A stretch of DNA of 64,000 nucleotides from Bin80 sp965261255 (GTDB lineage: Bacteria; Bacteroidota; Rhodothermia; Rhodothermales; Bin80): assembly GCA_965261255.1 (NCBI GenBank), contig CBDHCQ010000004.1, positions 2,604,001 to 2,668,000 on the forward strand, in the 5' to 3' direction. Positions within the stretch are counted from its first letter, which is position 1, and each line of letters begins with the position of its first letter. The notes beneath the pieces were generated by a model. It had not been told where the DNA came from, did no database searches, and saw nothing but the letters and a program-made list of their open reading frames with translations. The position numbers were made by a program, and so were the translations under genes. This document shows, piece after piece, positions 53,155 to 61,847 of this stretch.

Positions 53155-53970
53155 ATGATCAATCCACACACCGTACACGTAGCGGCTATCCAACTCTGCT
53201 CAGGCCAGGACATTGACGCCAATCTGAAACAGGCAAAGCTGTTGATTGAGAACGCTGTGCGACTCGGCTCACAACTAGTGGCTCTTCCCGAGAACTTTTC
53301 ATACCTGGATCGAGAGGGCAATAAGATCCACGCCCTCGAAAATCTCGAAGACGGACCTGCAGTGCAATTGCTGCGGGAATTGGCTCGCGTAAACTCTATC
53401 TACATCGTGGGGGGTACTGTTCCGCTTGCGGCCAATGACAGGGTTACCAACACATGCCTGGTATTTGGACCCGAAGGCCTAATTATCGCACGCTATGATA
53501 AAATTCATTTGTTCGACATCCAATTAGACGACGCTCATTCATTTGTAGAATCCCGTTACATCGCAGCGGGGAAAGAACCTGTGACCTTCGATGCATTCGG
53601 AGCCACTATGGGACTCAGCATTTGTTACGATCTGCGCTTTCCAGAACTGTATCGGGTGCTGGTGAAACGCGGTGCACGGGTTCTCTTTGTACCCTCGGCC
53701 TTCACATGGAGGACCGGAGCGTATCACTGGCTGGAATTGTTGCGGGCTCGTGCAATTGAGAATCTTGCCTACGTGATTGCTCCTGCCCAGTTTGGTCGTC
53801 ACAATGCCGAGCGTGAAAGCTTTGGGCACTCCGTCATCATTGATCCCTGGGGACAGATTCTCGCACAAGCTCCAGACCGAGCGTGTGTGATCAGCAGTGA
53901 ATTGAACTTCACTTACCAGGACCAACTGCGCGAACGGCTGCCCTGCCTCCATCACCGACGCCTCCCGTAG
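53155..53970 (+). CDS. Nitrilase-superfamily carbon-nitrogen hydrolase
   Basis: A 271-residue amidohydrolase of the Nit1/Nit2 branch. The catalytic triad is visible: Glu46 in ALPENFSY, Lys116 in RYDKIHLFD, and Cys157 in SICYDLRFPE. A second Glu near 130-140 is in the expected loop. Members hydrolyse omega-amides (for example 2-oxoglutaramate) or deaminated glutathione; the substrate cannot be set from sequence, so no symbol is given. Length is normal. The start ATG lies 64 bases from the divergent lipoprotein gene start. Confidence 0.93.
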   Translation: MINPHTVHVAAIQLCSGQDIDANLKQAKLLIENAVRLGSQLVALPENFSYLDREGNKIHALENLEDGPAVQLLRELARVNSIYIVGGTVPLAANDRVTNTCLVFGPEGLIIARYDKIHLFDIQLDDAHSFVESRYIAAGKEPVTFDAFGATMGLSICYDLRFPELYRVLVKRGARVLFVPSAFTWRTGAYHWLELLRARAIENLAYVIAPAQFGRHNAERESFGHSVIIDPWGQILAQAPDRACVISSELNFTYQDQLRERLPCLHHRRLP

Positions 53971-54526
53971 CCGCAGGTATCTTCTGCACTACAACCTGGG
54001 ACGAAATGGGGAAATCACTTTAACAAGGTCCGTTCTAGCGCTCCATATTGACGTATGTGCATTTATGCAAAATTTGTGTAAGGTTGACAGACATGAGTAT
54101 TTGATCGCGCGCGACCAAAGGTAACGTCGCATTGTCATCGGAGAAAACCCATTACCGTTGTAAGATTTGGGAATTACGTAGCAAATGTAGACCTGGTCCA
54201 TATAAGCGAATACGTCAACTTGCAATAATGTGCAAGACACGAACCGTGTCACAACCCCTTCGCTTTTTGAGTTTATCAGCGTTATCCGACGCAGGACCCC
54301 GCGGTTCGGTACCTCGAGCGTATCCGGTGAGGCAAGGACCACTTTTGTGTGCGATTCCGGCGAACGCATTACTCGGCAGAGAAAGCACATTGCTGAACAT
54401 TCCCCTTTCGGGCTTGAGCCGACAAATGCAACAAATGAGGGGGCGACGTGAAAGAGTGTTCTCGGAAACACAGTCAACTTTCCTAAGTAAGTCCCCTCAC
54501 AGAATCGACATACAACCGATACACAA
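53971..54526. other. Intergenic region upstream of the Rieske operon
   Basis: No convincing gene in these 556 bases. A 73-codon plus-strand frame from a GTG at 54230 to 54451 (FVCDSGERITRQRKHIAEHS) and a 162-codon minus-strand frame (53989-54477) overlap each other; neither has a signal, domain or neighbour support, so I call neither. The region should contain the promoter of the downstream operon. No tRNA or terminator was seen. Confidence 0.4.
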
Positions 54527-54814
54527 ATGCAAAACCACAGGAGTCTTCACCCCCCTCGTTGGGTCAATGTCATCGCGTTGGCCGCGTTACTCGTTGCGTT
54601 ATGGATGGATTGGCTTTGGATTTGGGGGATACTCTTCATCTACTGGACCGTCCCGGCTTTCCTGACCGGCGAAGTGCACCTTGTAGGATCGGTCCCGAGA
54701 GCTACACAGCCCGTGGTTTTCTGGCTGGTAGCGGTATTATGGATCGTGTTGGGCGTATTGGTCATTCTTTGGGACCTAGCCCCAGAAACGATTGAGACGG
54801 TGCTGGGAGGCTAG
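54527..54814 (+). CDS. Small membrane protein heading the Rieske operon
   Basis: A 95-residue protein with two or three hydrophobic segments (VNVIALAALLVALWMDWLWI; WGILFIYWTVPAFLTG; VVFWLVAVLWIVLGVLVILW), strikingly rich in Trp. A charged DLAPETIETVLGG tail follows. I do not recognise a family. It ends one base before the dioxygenase start, so it is transcriptionally and probably translationally linked to the oxygenase and its reductase; a role as membrane anchor or substrate transporter subunit for that pathway is inference from position. Confidence 0.6.
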   Translation: MQNHRSLHPPRWVNVIALAALLVALWMDWLWIWGILFIYWTVPAFLTGEVHLVGSVPRATQPVVFWLVAVLWIVLGVLVILWDLAPETIETVLGG

Positions 54815-54815
54815 A

Positions 54816-55961
54816 ATGTCTGGACGTATGTTGCATCGCCTGCCGGTTGAAGCCTATACCGGGCAGGATTGGTTCGAGCGCGAGCAGGAGATGATTTTCT
54901 CGCGCACATGGGCCTACGCTGGATTTGCAGAGGACGTAGCCGAGCCGGGTGCCTACACATCTATTCGTGCCGGGCTCAACGAACTGTTCATCGTCATGGG
55001 CCGGGACCGGCGACTCCGAGCGTTTCACAACTTGTGTAGGCACCGGGGGACGCAGCTCCTGCGAGCAATAGGAAAGACTGAGAAGGCAATCACCTGTCCA
55101 TACCACGATTGGACTTATGACCTGGAGGGGAATCTGCTGTCGATACCCGACGAGCAACGGGAATTTGGTCAGGTGGACAAGGGCTGCTACGGCCTGAAGG
55201 CCGCCTCTGTTGATGTCTGGCGCGGCATGTTGTTTGTACACCCTGACCCGAATGCCGGGACCATCATGGACTGGTTTAGTGAAGTTGAGCCGCTCTTAGG
55301 GCCACATGACGTGAGGGCCCTGGTCGAATATCCGAACACGCGAAACACGTACGAAATCAAGGCCAACTGGAAGATCGTAGTCGAGAACTACATTGATGTA
55401 TACCACCTGTCCCACCTCCATTCGGGAACCTTGGCCATGTATGATCACGCGAAGGCCGAGTATGGCTTCGTCGGCCCGCACTATGCGTTCTGGGAGCCCC
55501 TCGCACCTGACTATGCTGCGGACATCGCGCGCAACGCGCCGATGCCGCTGATTCTGCCCGCCGATCAGCTGGGAGCATGGGTGCCTATGCTGTTCCCGGG
55601 CATAGGACTGGCGGAGAGCGAATCAAGCTGGTCAACCTTTACTATCACGCCCCTGGCCCCTGATCTATCCCGGGTAGAGAACCGGACACGGGTGAAGAAT
55701 ACTTCCGGCTTTGCTTTCGCGAGGCAGGCCGCTCGTTCAGCGCGATTTTGGCGAAGGTCGATTTCCGGAAAGTACCAATCGGACAATAGCGACGATCCTA
55801 TGACGTCGGGCGACTTTACGGCAGAGGATGTGTACGCTTGCGAGCAGCAGCAGCGTGCGCTCAAGAGCCCGTATTTCGAGGTCGGGCCTGCGGCACGAGG
55901 CGAGAGCCCCGTAATACAGCATCAGGAAGTTGTGTTAAAGTTTTTGGAGGGACATGCATGA
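54816..55961 (+). CDS. Rieske non-heme iron oxygenase, alpha subunit
   Basis: A 381-residue aromatic-ring-hydroxylating/demethylating oxygenase subunit. The Rieske [2Fe-2S] ligands are Cys74-His76 (NLCRHRGTQLL) and Cys94-His97 (TCPYHDWTYDLEG). The mononuclear iron site lies in WKIVVENYIDVYHLSHLH: Asp194, His197, His202, with the bridging acidic residue. The size and the WAYAGFAEDV start resemble the GbcA/carnitine/choline-type oxygenases as much as ring dioxygenases, and a catabolic demethylation of a quaternary amine is possible but not proven. The ATG at 54816 is one base after the upstream stop; the TTG at 54792 would extend into that gene. The reductase start overlaps its stop (ATGA). Confidence 0.9.
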   Translation: MSGRMLHRLPVEAYTGQDWFEREQEMIFSRTWAYAGFAEDVAEPGAYTSIRAGLNELFIVMGRDRRLRAFHNLCRHRGTQLLRAIGKTEKAITCPYHDWTYDLEGNLLSIPDEQREFGQVDKGCYGLKAASVDVWRGMLFVHPDPNAGTIMDWFSEVEPLLGPHDVRALVEYPNTRNTYEIKANWKIVVENYIDVYHLSHLHSGTLAMYDHAKAEYGFVGPHYAFWEPLAPDYAADIARNAPMPLILPADQLGAWVPMLFPGIGLAESESSWSTFTITPLAPDLSRVENRTRVKNTSGFAFARQAARSARFWRRSISGKYQSDNSDDPMTSGDFTAEDVYACEQQQRALKSPYFEVGPAARGESPVIQHQEVVLKFLEGHA

Positions 55962-57022
55962 CCCAGGGGTTTCACAGGCTGACCGTAGCCACGGTGCAGG
56001 AGGAGATCCCGGGACTTGCCCGAAGTGTGGAATTTGATGTTCCCGCCACGCTGGTTGATACGTTCAGCTGGCGAGCCGGGCAACACATAACGCTCCAGTT
56101 TCAAATAGACGGCGAAGAGGTTCGGCGTACGTATTCCATCTCTGATGCGCCGCTGCAGAACGCTTCGCTGCGCATCACGGTTAAGCGCGTGCAGGATGGA
56201 CTCGTATCTAATTACATCAACGACAACATTGCGCCAGGTGATGTGATCAATGTAGCTCCGCCGTTTGGCAATTTTTGCTTCACGCCAGATGCACGGGCAC
56301 GCCGGACATGCTACTTCTTTGCTGCGGGAAGCGGTATAACGCCGATCTACTCCATGATCCAGACGTTGCTGGCGGCTGAGCCATTTTCCGTAGCATACTT
56401 GGTGTACGGGAATGCCGATGCGCGTTCGATAATCTTCCACGCGGCGATGGCTGAGCTTGAGTCTGCTTCTGGGGGCCGCCTAGTTATCCGCAATGTGCTG
56501 TCACGCAGGAGATTCTGGTCATTCGAATCTTGCTGGCAGCGGGGCCGCATAGATGCGAGCACAGTAGTCCAGTTTATAGCCGAACATCCGCCCGAAGCCC
56601 AGGACACGCGGTATTTCATCTGCGGACCAGGAGGAATGAATGCTGCGGTCCGTACGGCGCTCAAGAATATTGATGTACCAGATAACAGAATCCGGCTGGA
56701 GAGCTACGGCGGCGCCGGTGCAGAGATGGATCTCTCAGTCGACGGCTGTGATTCTGCGGCTTGGATTAAACTCAACGGGCAGACTCTTCAAGTATCCGTC
56801 AAGGCGAAACAGACTCTGCTTGAAGCCATTCGTGCCGCCGGAGGCATGCCGCCGTATTCATGCCAGTCTGGCGTGTGCGGATCTTGTCGCGCGCAGATCA
56901 CGCGGGGGACCGTGCACATGCGATCCCGTATGGCATTGGATGACAAGGAGGTTGCGCGGGGCGCGATCCTGACCTGTCAATCAGTTCCCACGGTACCGGA
57001 GGTGACACTCTCGTTCGACTAG
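55958..57022 (+). CDS. FNR-type reductase with C-terminal plant-type [2Fe-2S] ferredoxin domain
   Basis: A 354-residue electron-transfer protein that feeds the Rieske oxygenase. The FAD domain has RRTYSISDAP (56-65), the NAD(P)-binding domain FFAAGSGITPIYSM, and the ferredoxin domain PPYSCQSGVCGSCRAQI with Cys302, Cys307, Cys310 and Cys340 (ILTCQSV). Layout is that of PaaE/HmpX/GbcB-type reductases. The ATG at 55958 is used; longer frames start inside the upstream gene. It overlaps the oxygenase stop by four bases. A GTG of the next small frame overlaps its own stop by one base (TAGTG). Confidence 0.93.
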   Translation: MTQGFHRLTVATVQEEIPGLARSVEFDVPATLVDTFSWRAGQHITLQFQIDGEEVRRTYSISDAPLQNASLRITVKRVQDGLVSNYINDNIAPGDVINVAPPFGNFCFTPDARARRTCYFFAAGSGITPIYSMIQTLLAAEPFSVAYLVYGNADARSIIFHAAMAELESASGGRLVIRNVLSRRRFWSFESCWQRGRIDASTVVQFIAEHPPEAQDTRYFICGPGGMNAAVRTALKNIDVPDNRIRLESYGGAGAEMDLSVDGCDSAAWIKLNGQTLQVSVKAKQTLLEAIRAAGGMPPYSCQSGVCGSCRAQITRGTVHMRSRMALDDKEVARGAILTCQSVPTVPEVTLSFD

Positions 57023-57192
57023 TGTCCTGTTTAGTTGATTCGATTTTGAAGTCGTTGCAACTTGGACTCGATCGATCCAGCCCTGACGACCCGTACGAAC
57101 GGTATCGAGGTTTCGTTGTGGGTCCGGATGGGCGCTTGTCTCCGCAGGATCAGTTACTGCACTTCACCAGCCATCTATCTATGAGACGCTGA
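57022..57192 (+). CDS. Small open frame at the end of the Rieske operon, possibly a truncated gene
   Basis: A 56-residue frame starting with a GTG that overlaps the reductase stop by one base. It reads VSCLVDSILKSLQLGLDRSS, then PDDPYERYRGFVVGPDGRLS and PQDQLLHFTSHLSMRR. The middle part (ERYRGFVVGPDGRLSP) looks like genuine folded-protein sequence and the codon use is like the operon. I do not recognise a family. It may be a real short third gene or the remaining N-terminus of a longer one cut off here. No sequence downstream continues it in another frame that I could see. Confidence 0.4.
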   Translation: MSCLVDSILKSLQLGLDRSSPDDPYERYRGFVVGPDGRLSPQDQLLHFTSHLSMRR

Positions 57193-57367
57193 ATTTCGAG
57201 CATCTACCCTATGCTGCAACTTATCCGTTAGTCACATACTTGTGGTCAGGCATTCTCGTCAGATCAATCGGATTAATCCCAAACTGACATATCTTTCATC
57301 CGCACACAATTACGCTCAGATACAAGGATTTGACCTATCTTTAATGGGATTTACGCAAACCGAATCT

Positions 57368-60300
57368 ATGAAAATGACTTACGCCCTTCGTGTACTCACG
57401 GCCCTTGTGCTGTTAATCGCATTGCCTGCGTCAGCACAGGATAACTTGATCAGTGAGACCAATTTTTCGGCTTTAAAGCTACGCAATGTGGGCCCCGCCT
57501 TCACTTCTGGACGCCTTGCAGACATTGCAATGCACCCTGACGATGATAACGTGTGGTACGTCGCTGTAGGAAGCGGAGGCGTATGGAAGACCATCAATGC
57601 CGGCACGACATGGGAGTCCCTGTTCGACGGCCAGGCTTCCTACTCAATTGGGGCACTAACGCTTGACCCCCGTAACCCCCACACGGTTTGGGTCGGCACT
57701 GGTGAAAATGTAGGTGGACGCCATGTAGCCTACGGTGATGGCATTTACCGCAGTGACGACGGAGGAAAGACATGGAAGAATATGGGACTCAAAGAGTCCG
57801 AGCACATCTCCCGTATCATTGTTCATCCTGACAATAGCGATGTGATCTGGGTTGCCGCACAGGGCCCGCTGTGGAATAGCGGTGGCGAGCGTGGGCTCTA
57901 CATGAGCGTTGACGGCGGCGAATCATGGGAACGAACTCTGGGAGATGATGAATGGGTAGGGGTAACTGATGTAGTGATTGATCCACGTGATCCCGCCGTA
58001 CTCTATGCAGCTACATGGCAGCGTCACCGAAACGTGGCTGCTTACATGGGAGGCGGCCCAGGCAGTGGACTGCACAAAAGCACTGATGGAGGACACACCT
58101 GGACAGCCCTGACGCGTGGTATACCCAACTCAAATCTGGGCAAGATCGGACTCGCAATATCACCCCAAAACCCTGACATCATTTATGCGGCAATTGAGCT
58201 TGATCTAACAACAGGTGGAATCTTTATGTCCAGTGATCGTGGAGCATCCTGGAAAAAAATGTCAGATACGGTAAGCGGTGCAACCGGTCCCCACTACTAT
58301 CAGGAACTCTATGCCTCACCACACAGAGAAGGAACCATCTATCTCATGGATGTGCGCACACAAGTATCCCATGATCATGGTCGTACGTTTTATCGCATGA
58401 GTGAAAGTGATAAGCACTCAGATAACCATGCAATTGCATTCCGTGCGGATGATCCAGACTACATCCTCATGGGCACGGACGGCGGACTTTTTGAGACCTT
58501 TGACGGCACGGAATCCTGGCGTTTTATCAGCAACCTGCCGATCACCCAATACTACAAGGTTGCAGTTGACGATTCAGAACCATTCTATCGCATATTTGGC
58601 GGTACACAGGACAACGGTTCGCACGGTGGACCATCCCGCACAGATAATCGCCACGGCATACGCAATGCTGACTGGTTCAAGACACTAGGTGCGGACGGGC
58701 ATCAATCCGCCACCGAACCTGGAAACCCGGATATCATCTATGCTGAGGCACAGCAGGGGCGTATAAATCGCGTGGATCTCATCACGGGAGAGCAAACCTT
58801 GATACAACCCCAGGCCGGGCCCGGTGAAAAATTTGAACGCTACAACTGGGATGCACCGATTGTTGTGAGTCCACACTCTCCAACCACGCTCTACTTTGCA
58901 TCCTACCGTGTCTGGAAATCGACAAATCGTGGCGACAGCTGGACTGCTATCTCTGGGGACTTGACTCGTGACCAGGAGCGTATCTCTCTTCCCATCATGG
59001 GGCGTGTACAGAGCTACGATAACCCATGGGACTTCAACGCCATGTCGGTTTACAACACAATTACGTCTCTCGCGGAATCCCCGCTTCAAGCCGGTCTACT
59101 GTATGCAGGAACCGACGATGGACTGATCCAGGTTACTGAAGACGACGGCGAAACATGGCGAACGATGGAAGTCGGCAGCATTGAAGGTATTCCGGCAACC
59201 GCGTTTGTTAACAACCTTTACGCCGACCTCCACAACGTTGACGTCGTCTATGCGGCACTGGACAACCATAAGTTCGGGGATTTATCTCCTTATTTGATCA
59301 AGAGCAATGACCGCGGACATTCCTGGACTTCAATCACCGGAAATCTACCTGATCGAACACTCATTTGGCGTATTGTGCAGGACCATGTTAACCCGAATCT
59401 GCTCTTCACCGCCACTGAATTCGGGATATACTTTACCGTTGATGGTGGGATGGAATGGATCAAAGTTGCGTCTGATGCGACGATCTCATTCCGTGACATT
59501 ACGATCCAACGACGGGAGAACGATGTTGTAGGGGCCTCCTTTGGCCGTGGGTTCTTTGTGCTCGATGACTATACCCCGCTTCGTGATGTCAGTGCAGAGT
59601 TGCTCTCCAATGAGGCACACCTGTTTACACCACGTACTGCCAAGCTGTATGTGGAGCGCGATGTTGCGGGAGGATCGCAGGGCACAGACTACTTTGCCGC
59701 TCCCAATCCACCCTTCGGAGCAACATTCACCTATTACCTCCGCGAAAGCCCGACAACACTTAAACAAGCCCGTAAAGAAAGGGAGAAAGAGGCCGGTGAA
59801 AATGACATCCCCTTCCCAGGATGGGATGCACTCGAAGCCGAACGCAACGAGGTTGCCGATAAAGTCTACGTGATTGTTCGTGATGAATCTGGACAGGTTG
59901 CCGGGCGGGTTGCCGGAAGCGCCTCAAAGGGCATGCACCGGGTCACCTGGAATCTGAGATACCCTTCTTCCGCCGTAATCACACCGGGTTCCTCCGGTGG
60001 AGGATTTGGCCAAGGCGGCTATCTCGCTACCCCCGGCAGCTATACTGCCACGCTGGTACGCGTCAGTGATGGTGTGGAATCTGTCCTGTCCGCTCCCGTT
60101 ACATTTCAGGTTGAATTGCTACGTACACCTGCTCTCGCCGGTGGTACCCCCAGTGAGATTGCTGAATACAGAACCCGGGCTGCTTCGCTCATGCAGCGTG
60201 CCAGCCTCCTGTCAGGATCACTTACAGATCACGTTGAATTGGTGGACGCCATGCAAACTGCGCACCTGCGTGCCCCGAATCCTTCATCCGATTTGACCAC

Positions 60301-60595
60301 AGAGCTGCATACCGCACGCACAACCCTCCTGGACATCCAACGGGATCTGAGCGGCTACGAGGCAAAAGACGCACCAGGTGAGCGTGATGCACCTACCGTG
60401 ATGTCTAGACTGTTTGTTGGACAGAGTGGCCTTGGCACCACCTACGGACCGACTGAACTGCACAGGCAAACACTCGAGACTGGCAGCGCGCAGCTTGAAG
60501 AGTTGGAAGCTGCACTGGCTGCCTTTGAACAGGACATGATCCCGGCACTTACCAGTGCTCTTGAAGCAACCGGTGCACCACCGATTAGGGAATAA
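57368..60595 (+). CDS. VPS10/sortilin-like beta-propeller protein, secreted
   Basis: A 1075-residue exported protein from the ATG at 57368, where the signal peptide starts (LRVLTALVLLIALPASAQ); earlier in-frame starts add up to 42 residues and are less likely. The body is a large ten-bladed-type propeller with Asp-box repeats: SDDGGKTWKNM, SVDGGESWER, STDGGHTWTAL, SSDRGASWKKM, STNRGDSWTAI, SNDRGHSWTSI and TVDGGMEWIKV. Its beginning, LKLRNVGPAFTSGRLADIA and VAVGSGGVWKTINAGTTW, is the hallmark of the common FCB 'glycosyl hydrolase/VPS10' proteins. The last 300 residues are a separate helical/beta domain (GMHRVTWNLRYPSS). Despite annotations, catalytic glycosidase residues are not evident; a surface-binding role is likelier. 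Confidence 0.88.
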   Translation: MKMTYALRVLTALVLLIALPASAQDNLISETNFSALKLRNVGPAFTSGRLADIAMHPDDDNVWYVAVGSGGVWKTINAGTTWESLFDGQASYSIGALTLDPRNPHTVWVGTGENVGGRHVAYGDGIYRSDDGGKTWKNMGLKESEHISRIIVHPDNSDVIWVAAQGPLWNSGGERGLYMSVDGGESWERTLGDDEWVGVTDVVIDPRDPAVLYAATWQRHRNVAAYMGGGPGSGLHKSTDGGHTWTALTRGIPNSNLGKIGLAISPQNPDIIYAAIELDLTTGGIFMSSDRGASWKKMSDTVSGATGPHYYQELYASPHREGTIYLMDVRTQVSHDHGRTFYRMSESDKHSDNHAIAFRADDPDYILMGTDGGLFETFDGTESWRFISNLPITQYYKVAVDDSEPFYRIFGGTQDNGSHGGPSRTDNRHGIRNADWFKTLGADGHQSATEPGNPDIIYAEAQQGRINRVDLITGEQTLIQPQAGPGEKFERYNWDAPIVVSPHSPTTLYFASYRVWKSTNRGDSWTAISGDLTRDQERISLPIMGRVQSYDNPWDFNAMSVYNTITSLAESPLQAGLLYAGTDDGLIQVTEDDGETWRTMEVGSIEGIPATAFVNNLYADLHNVDVVYAALDNHKFGDLSPYLIKSNDRGHSWTSITGNLPDRTLIWRIVQDHVNPNLLFTATEFGIYFTVDGGMEWIKVASDATISFRDITIQRRENDVVGASFGRGFFVLDDYTPLRDVSAELLSNEAHLFTPRTAKLYVERDVAGGSQGTDYFAAPNPPFGATFTYYLRESPTTLKQARKEREKEAGENDIPFPGWDALEAERNEVADKVYVIVRDESGQVAGRVAGSASKGMHRVTWNLRYPSSAVITPGSSGGGFGQGGYLATPGSYTATLVRVSDGVESVLSAPVTFQVELLRTPALAGGTPSEIAEYRTRAASLMQRASLLSGSLTDHVELVDAMQTAHLRAPNPSSDLTTELHTARTTLLDIQRDLSGYEAKDAPGERDAPTVMSRLFVGQSGLGTTYGPTELHRQTLETGSAQLEELEAALAAFEQDMIPALTSALEATGAPPIRE

Positions 60596-60629
60596 CCGCA
60601 TTTGCTGACAATACGTACGTTCAGATTCC

Positions 60630-60647
60630 AATACTCGGTATAGTATT
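60630..60647 (+). terminator. Weak hairpin downstream of the VPS10-like gene
   Basis: AATACT (60630-60635) and AGTATT (60642-60647) pair perfectly over six bases with a six-base loop, 35 bases after the stop codon. The stem is short and AT-rich and no U-run follows, so this is only a candidate terminator. Confidence 0.3.
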
Positions 60648-61211
60648 CAATAATTATCTGGGGCAGCCTGTCCACAGATGCTGAATCGCTTGAATGCGAA
60701 TGCCAGCGGGATTCGAGTCGAACCAGTCGTCCGCCAGACGAAACAGTCAGTTGGGCACCAAGGTTGCTGCAAGGAAGAGATGCCTATCCGAATGTAACTG
60801 TGCGCGGGTATTAATCCTCCATTTTCGGGGACTCAGCTGAACGAGTACCTGAACCCGGAAAATGTGAATCTTTTCGAACTAGTGGATCTGCGGAAACCTT
60901 GCCTAGGCTTACCACAATATGATGGCCGGAACGATGCCTTGTCCGTTACAGTATGGAACGAATCCGATCATTTCGCTCTGGCGAGGGACCATAAGCACGT
61001 ATGACTGCTTATCGTACCGTTGAATTCCGCTTACTGCGGGACAGTGCAAGAATATGCTACTAATCAGGGCTAGAAAATGTGCGCATACTTGTATGAGAGA
61101 CTATGAAAATGGAGGACAAGCCCCTGTATCCCATAAAATGATCCGTGGAATATTAGCTTCTAAACCAAAGATCTAAGGTTCCCGATACGTTTTGTACAAC
61201 TCCAAGGCGGA
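60648..61211. other. Gene-poor region with a possible relic frame
   Basis: No intact gene in these 564 bases. Plus-strand bases 60798-61004 keep an open frame of 68 codons without a start, reading NEYLNPENVNLFELVDLRKP, CLGLPQYDGRNDALSVTVW and NESDHFALARDHKHV, then TGA. The composition looks like protein rather than noise, and it may be the end of a decayed gene; I do not recognise it. No tRNA or repeat was seen. Confidence 0.35.
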
Positions 61212-61480
61212 TCAGGTTAAGAAAATGGCAGCCGAAAGGATTGCCGTCGCGAAACCAATAGCCCAGATGAGCACATTGTATTTCGTGTTCATAGCATCCA
61301 GTTTGGCATCCAAGGCGGCTGACTGGCCGTCCAGTTTAGCGTCCAGTTTAGCTTCCAAGGCACCTAACTGACCATCCAGCTTAGCATTCAAGTGGCATTC
61401 ATGTTATCCAGCTTGGCACCGAATTGGGCAATTATATTTGCGGAGGCAATGTTTTCAAAGAGCTCAGTACCCAGTGATTC
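61212..61480 (-). pseudogene. Frame-broken coiled-coil membrane protein relic
   Basis: Read on the minus strand, bases 61480-61377 give ESLGTELFENIASANIIAQF and GAKLDNMNAT, then a stop. A shift of frame at about 61390 continues LNAKLDGQLGALEAKLDAKL and DGQSAALDAKLDAMNTKYNV, then a membrane helix LIWAIGFATAILSAAIFLT and a stop at 61212. The AKLD repeat is a coiled coil and the end matches small coiled-coil membrane proteins of the DUF1640 type. Either a frameshifted pseudogene, or a short gene beginning at the TTG at 61391 (59 residues). Confidence 0.5.
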
Positions 61481-61847
61481 CTAATCTAATCGGTGATCAA
61501 CTCTCTACCGTCACGTCCGTATACAAAAAACATGGTCCCTCGTCGTTTCACATCCACATTTCGGGAGGATGCTCTCCACACGCACGTTGGTACGTCAAAG
61601 TACCAGATTTACTAAAGAATGAAAGGATTGCGTTTCATTTGCATAGCCAAGCCATTGCTAACCTGATATTTACGTCGATTTATTCATAGATAGCTCCGTG
61701 AGATCCATGCTGAAAGCATCCTTTGATCGAGTAGGTGATCTACCGCAGGTGTACCATCACGATTTGGTCTGGGGAGGAAGTACCACCCAGCCATAGCAAC
61801 CAATATGATTGCAATCATGCCAATGTCGGTCTTAACTCCTCTAGCCA
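61481..61847. other. Intergenic region before the frameshifted lipoprotein gene
   Basis: No gene was seen in these 367 bases. The only frame of note on the plus strand (61438-61689) is 83 codons long, covers the relic's opposite strand in part and has no recognisable features. No tRNA or terminator was found. Confidence 0.4.

Noticed and set aside
54084..54089. A TTGACA box upstream of the Rieske operon.
   Set aside because: No matching -10 box at usual spacing, and housekeeping promoters of this phylum do not follow the E. coli consensus.
54230..54451. A 73-codon frame reading VSGEARTTFVCDSGERI.
   Set aside because: Starts at a GTG without support, has no recognisable family and no neighbour logic; left as part of the intergenic entry.
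53989..54477. A 162-codon minus-strand frame overlapping plus-strand frames.
   Set aside because: No signal, domain or conservation clue; overlaps another uncalled frame on the opposite strand and sits in the expected promoter region.
61438..61689. An 83-codon plus-strand frame.
   Set aside because: Lies partly opposite the coiled-coil relic and carries no recognisable feature.
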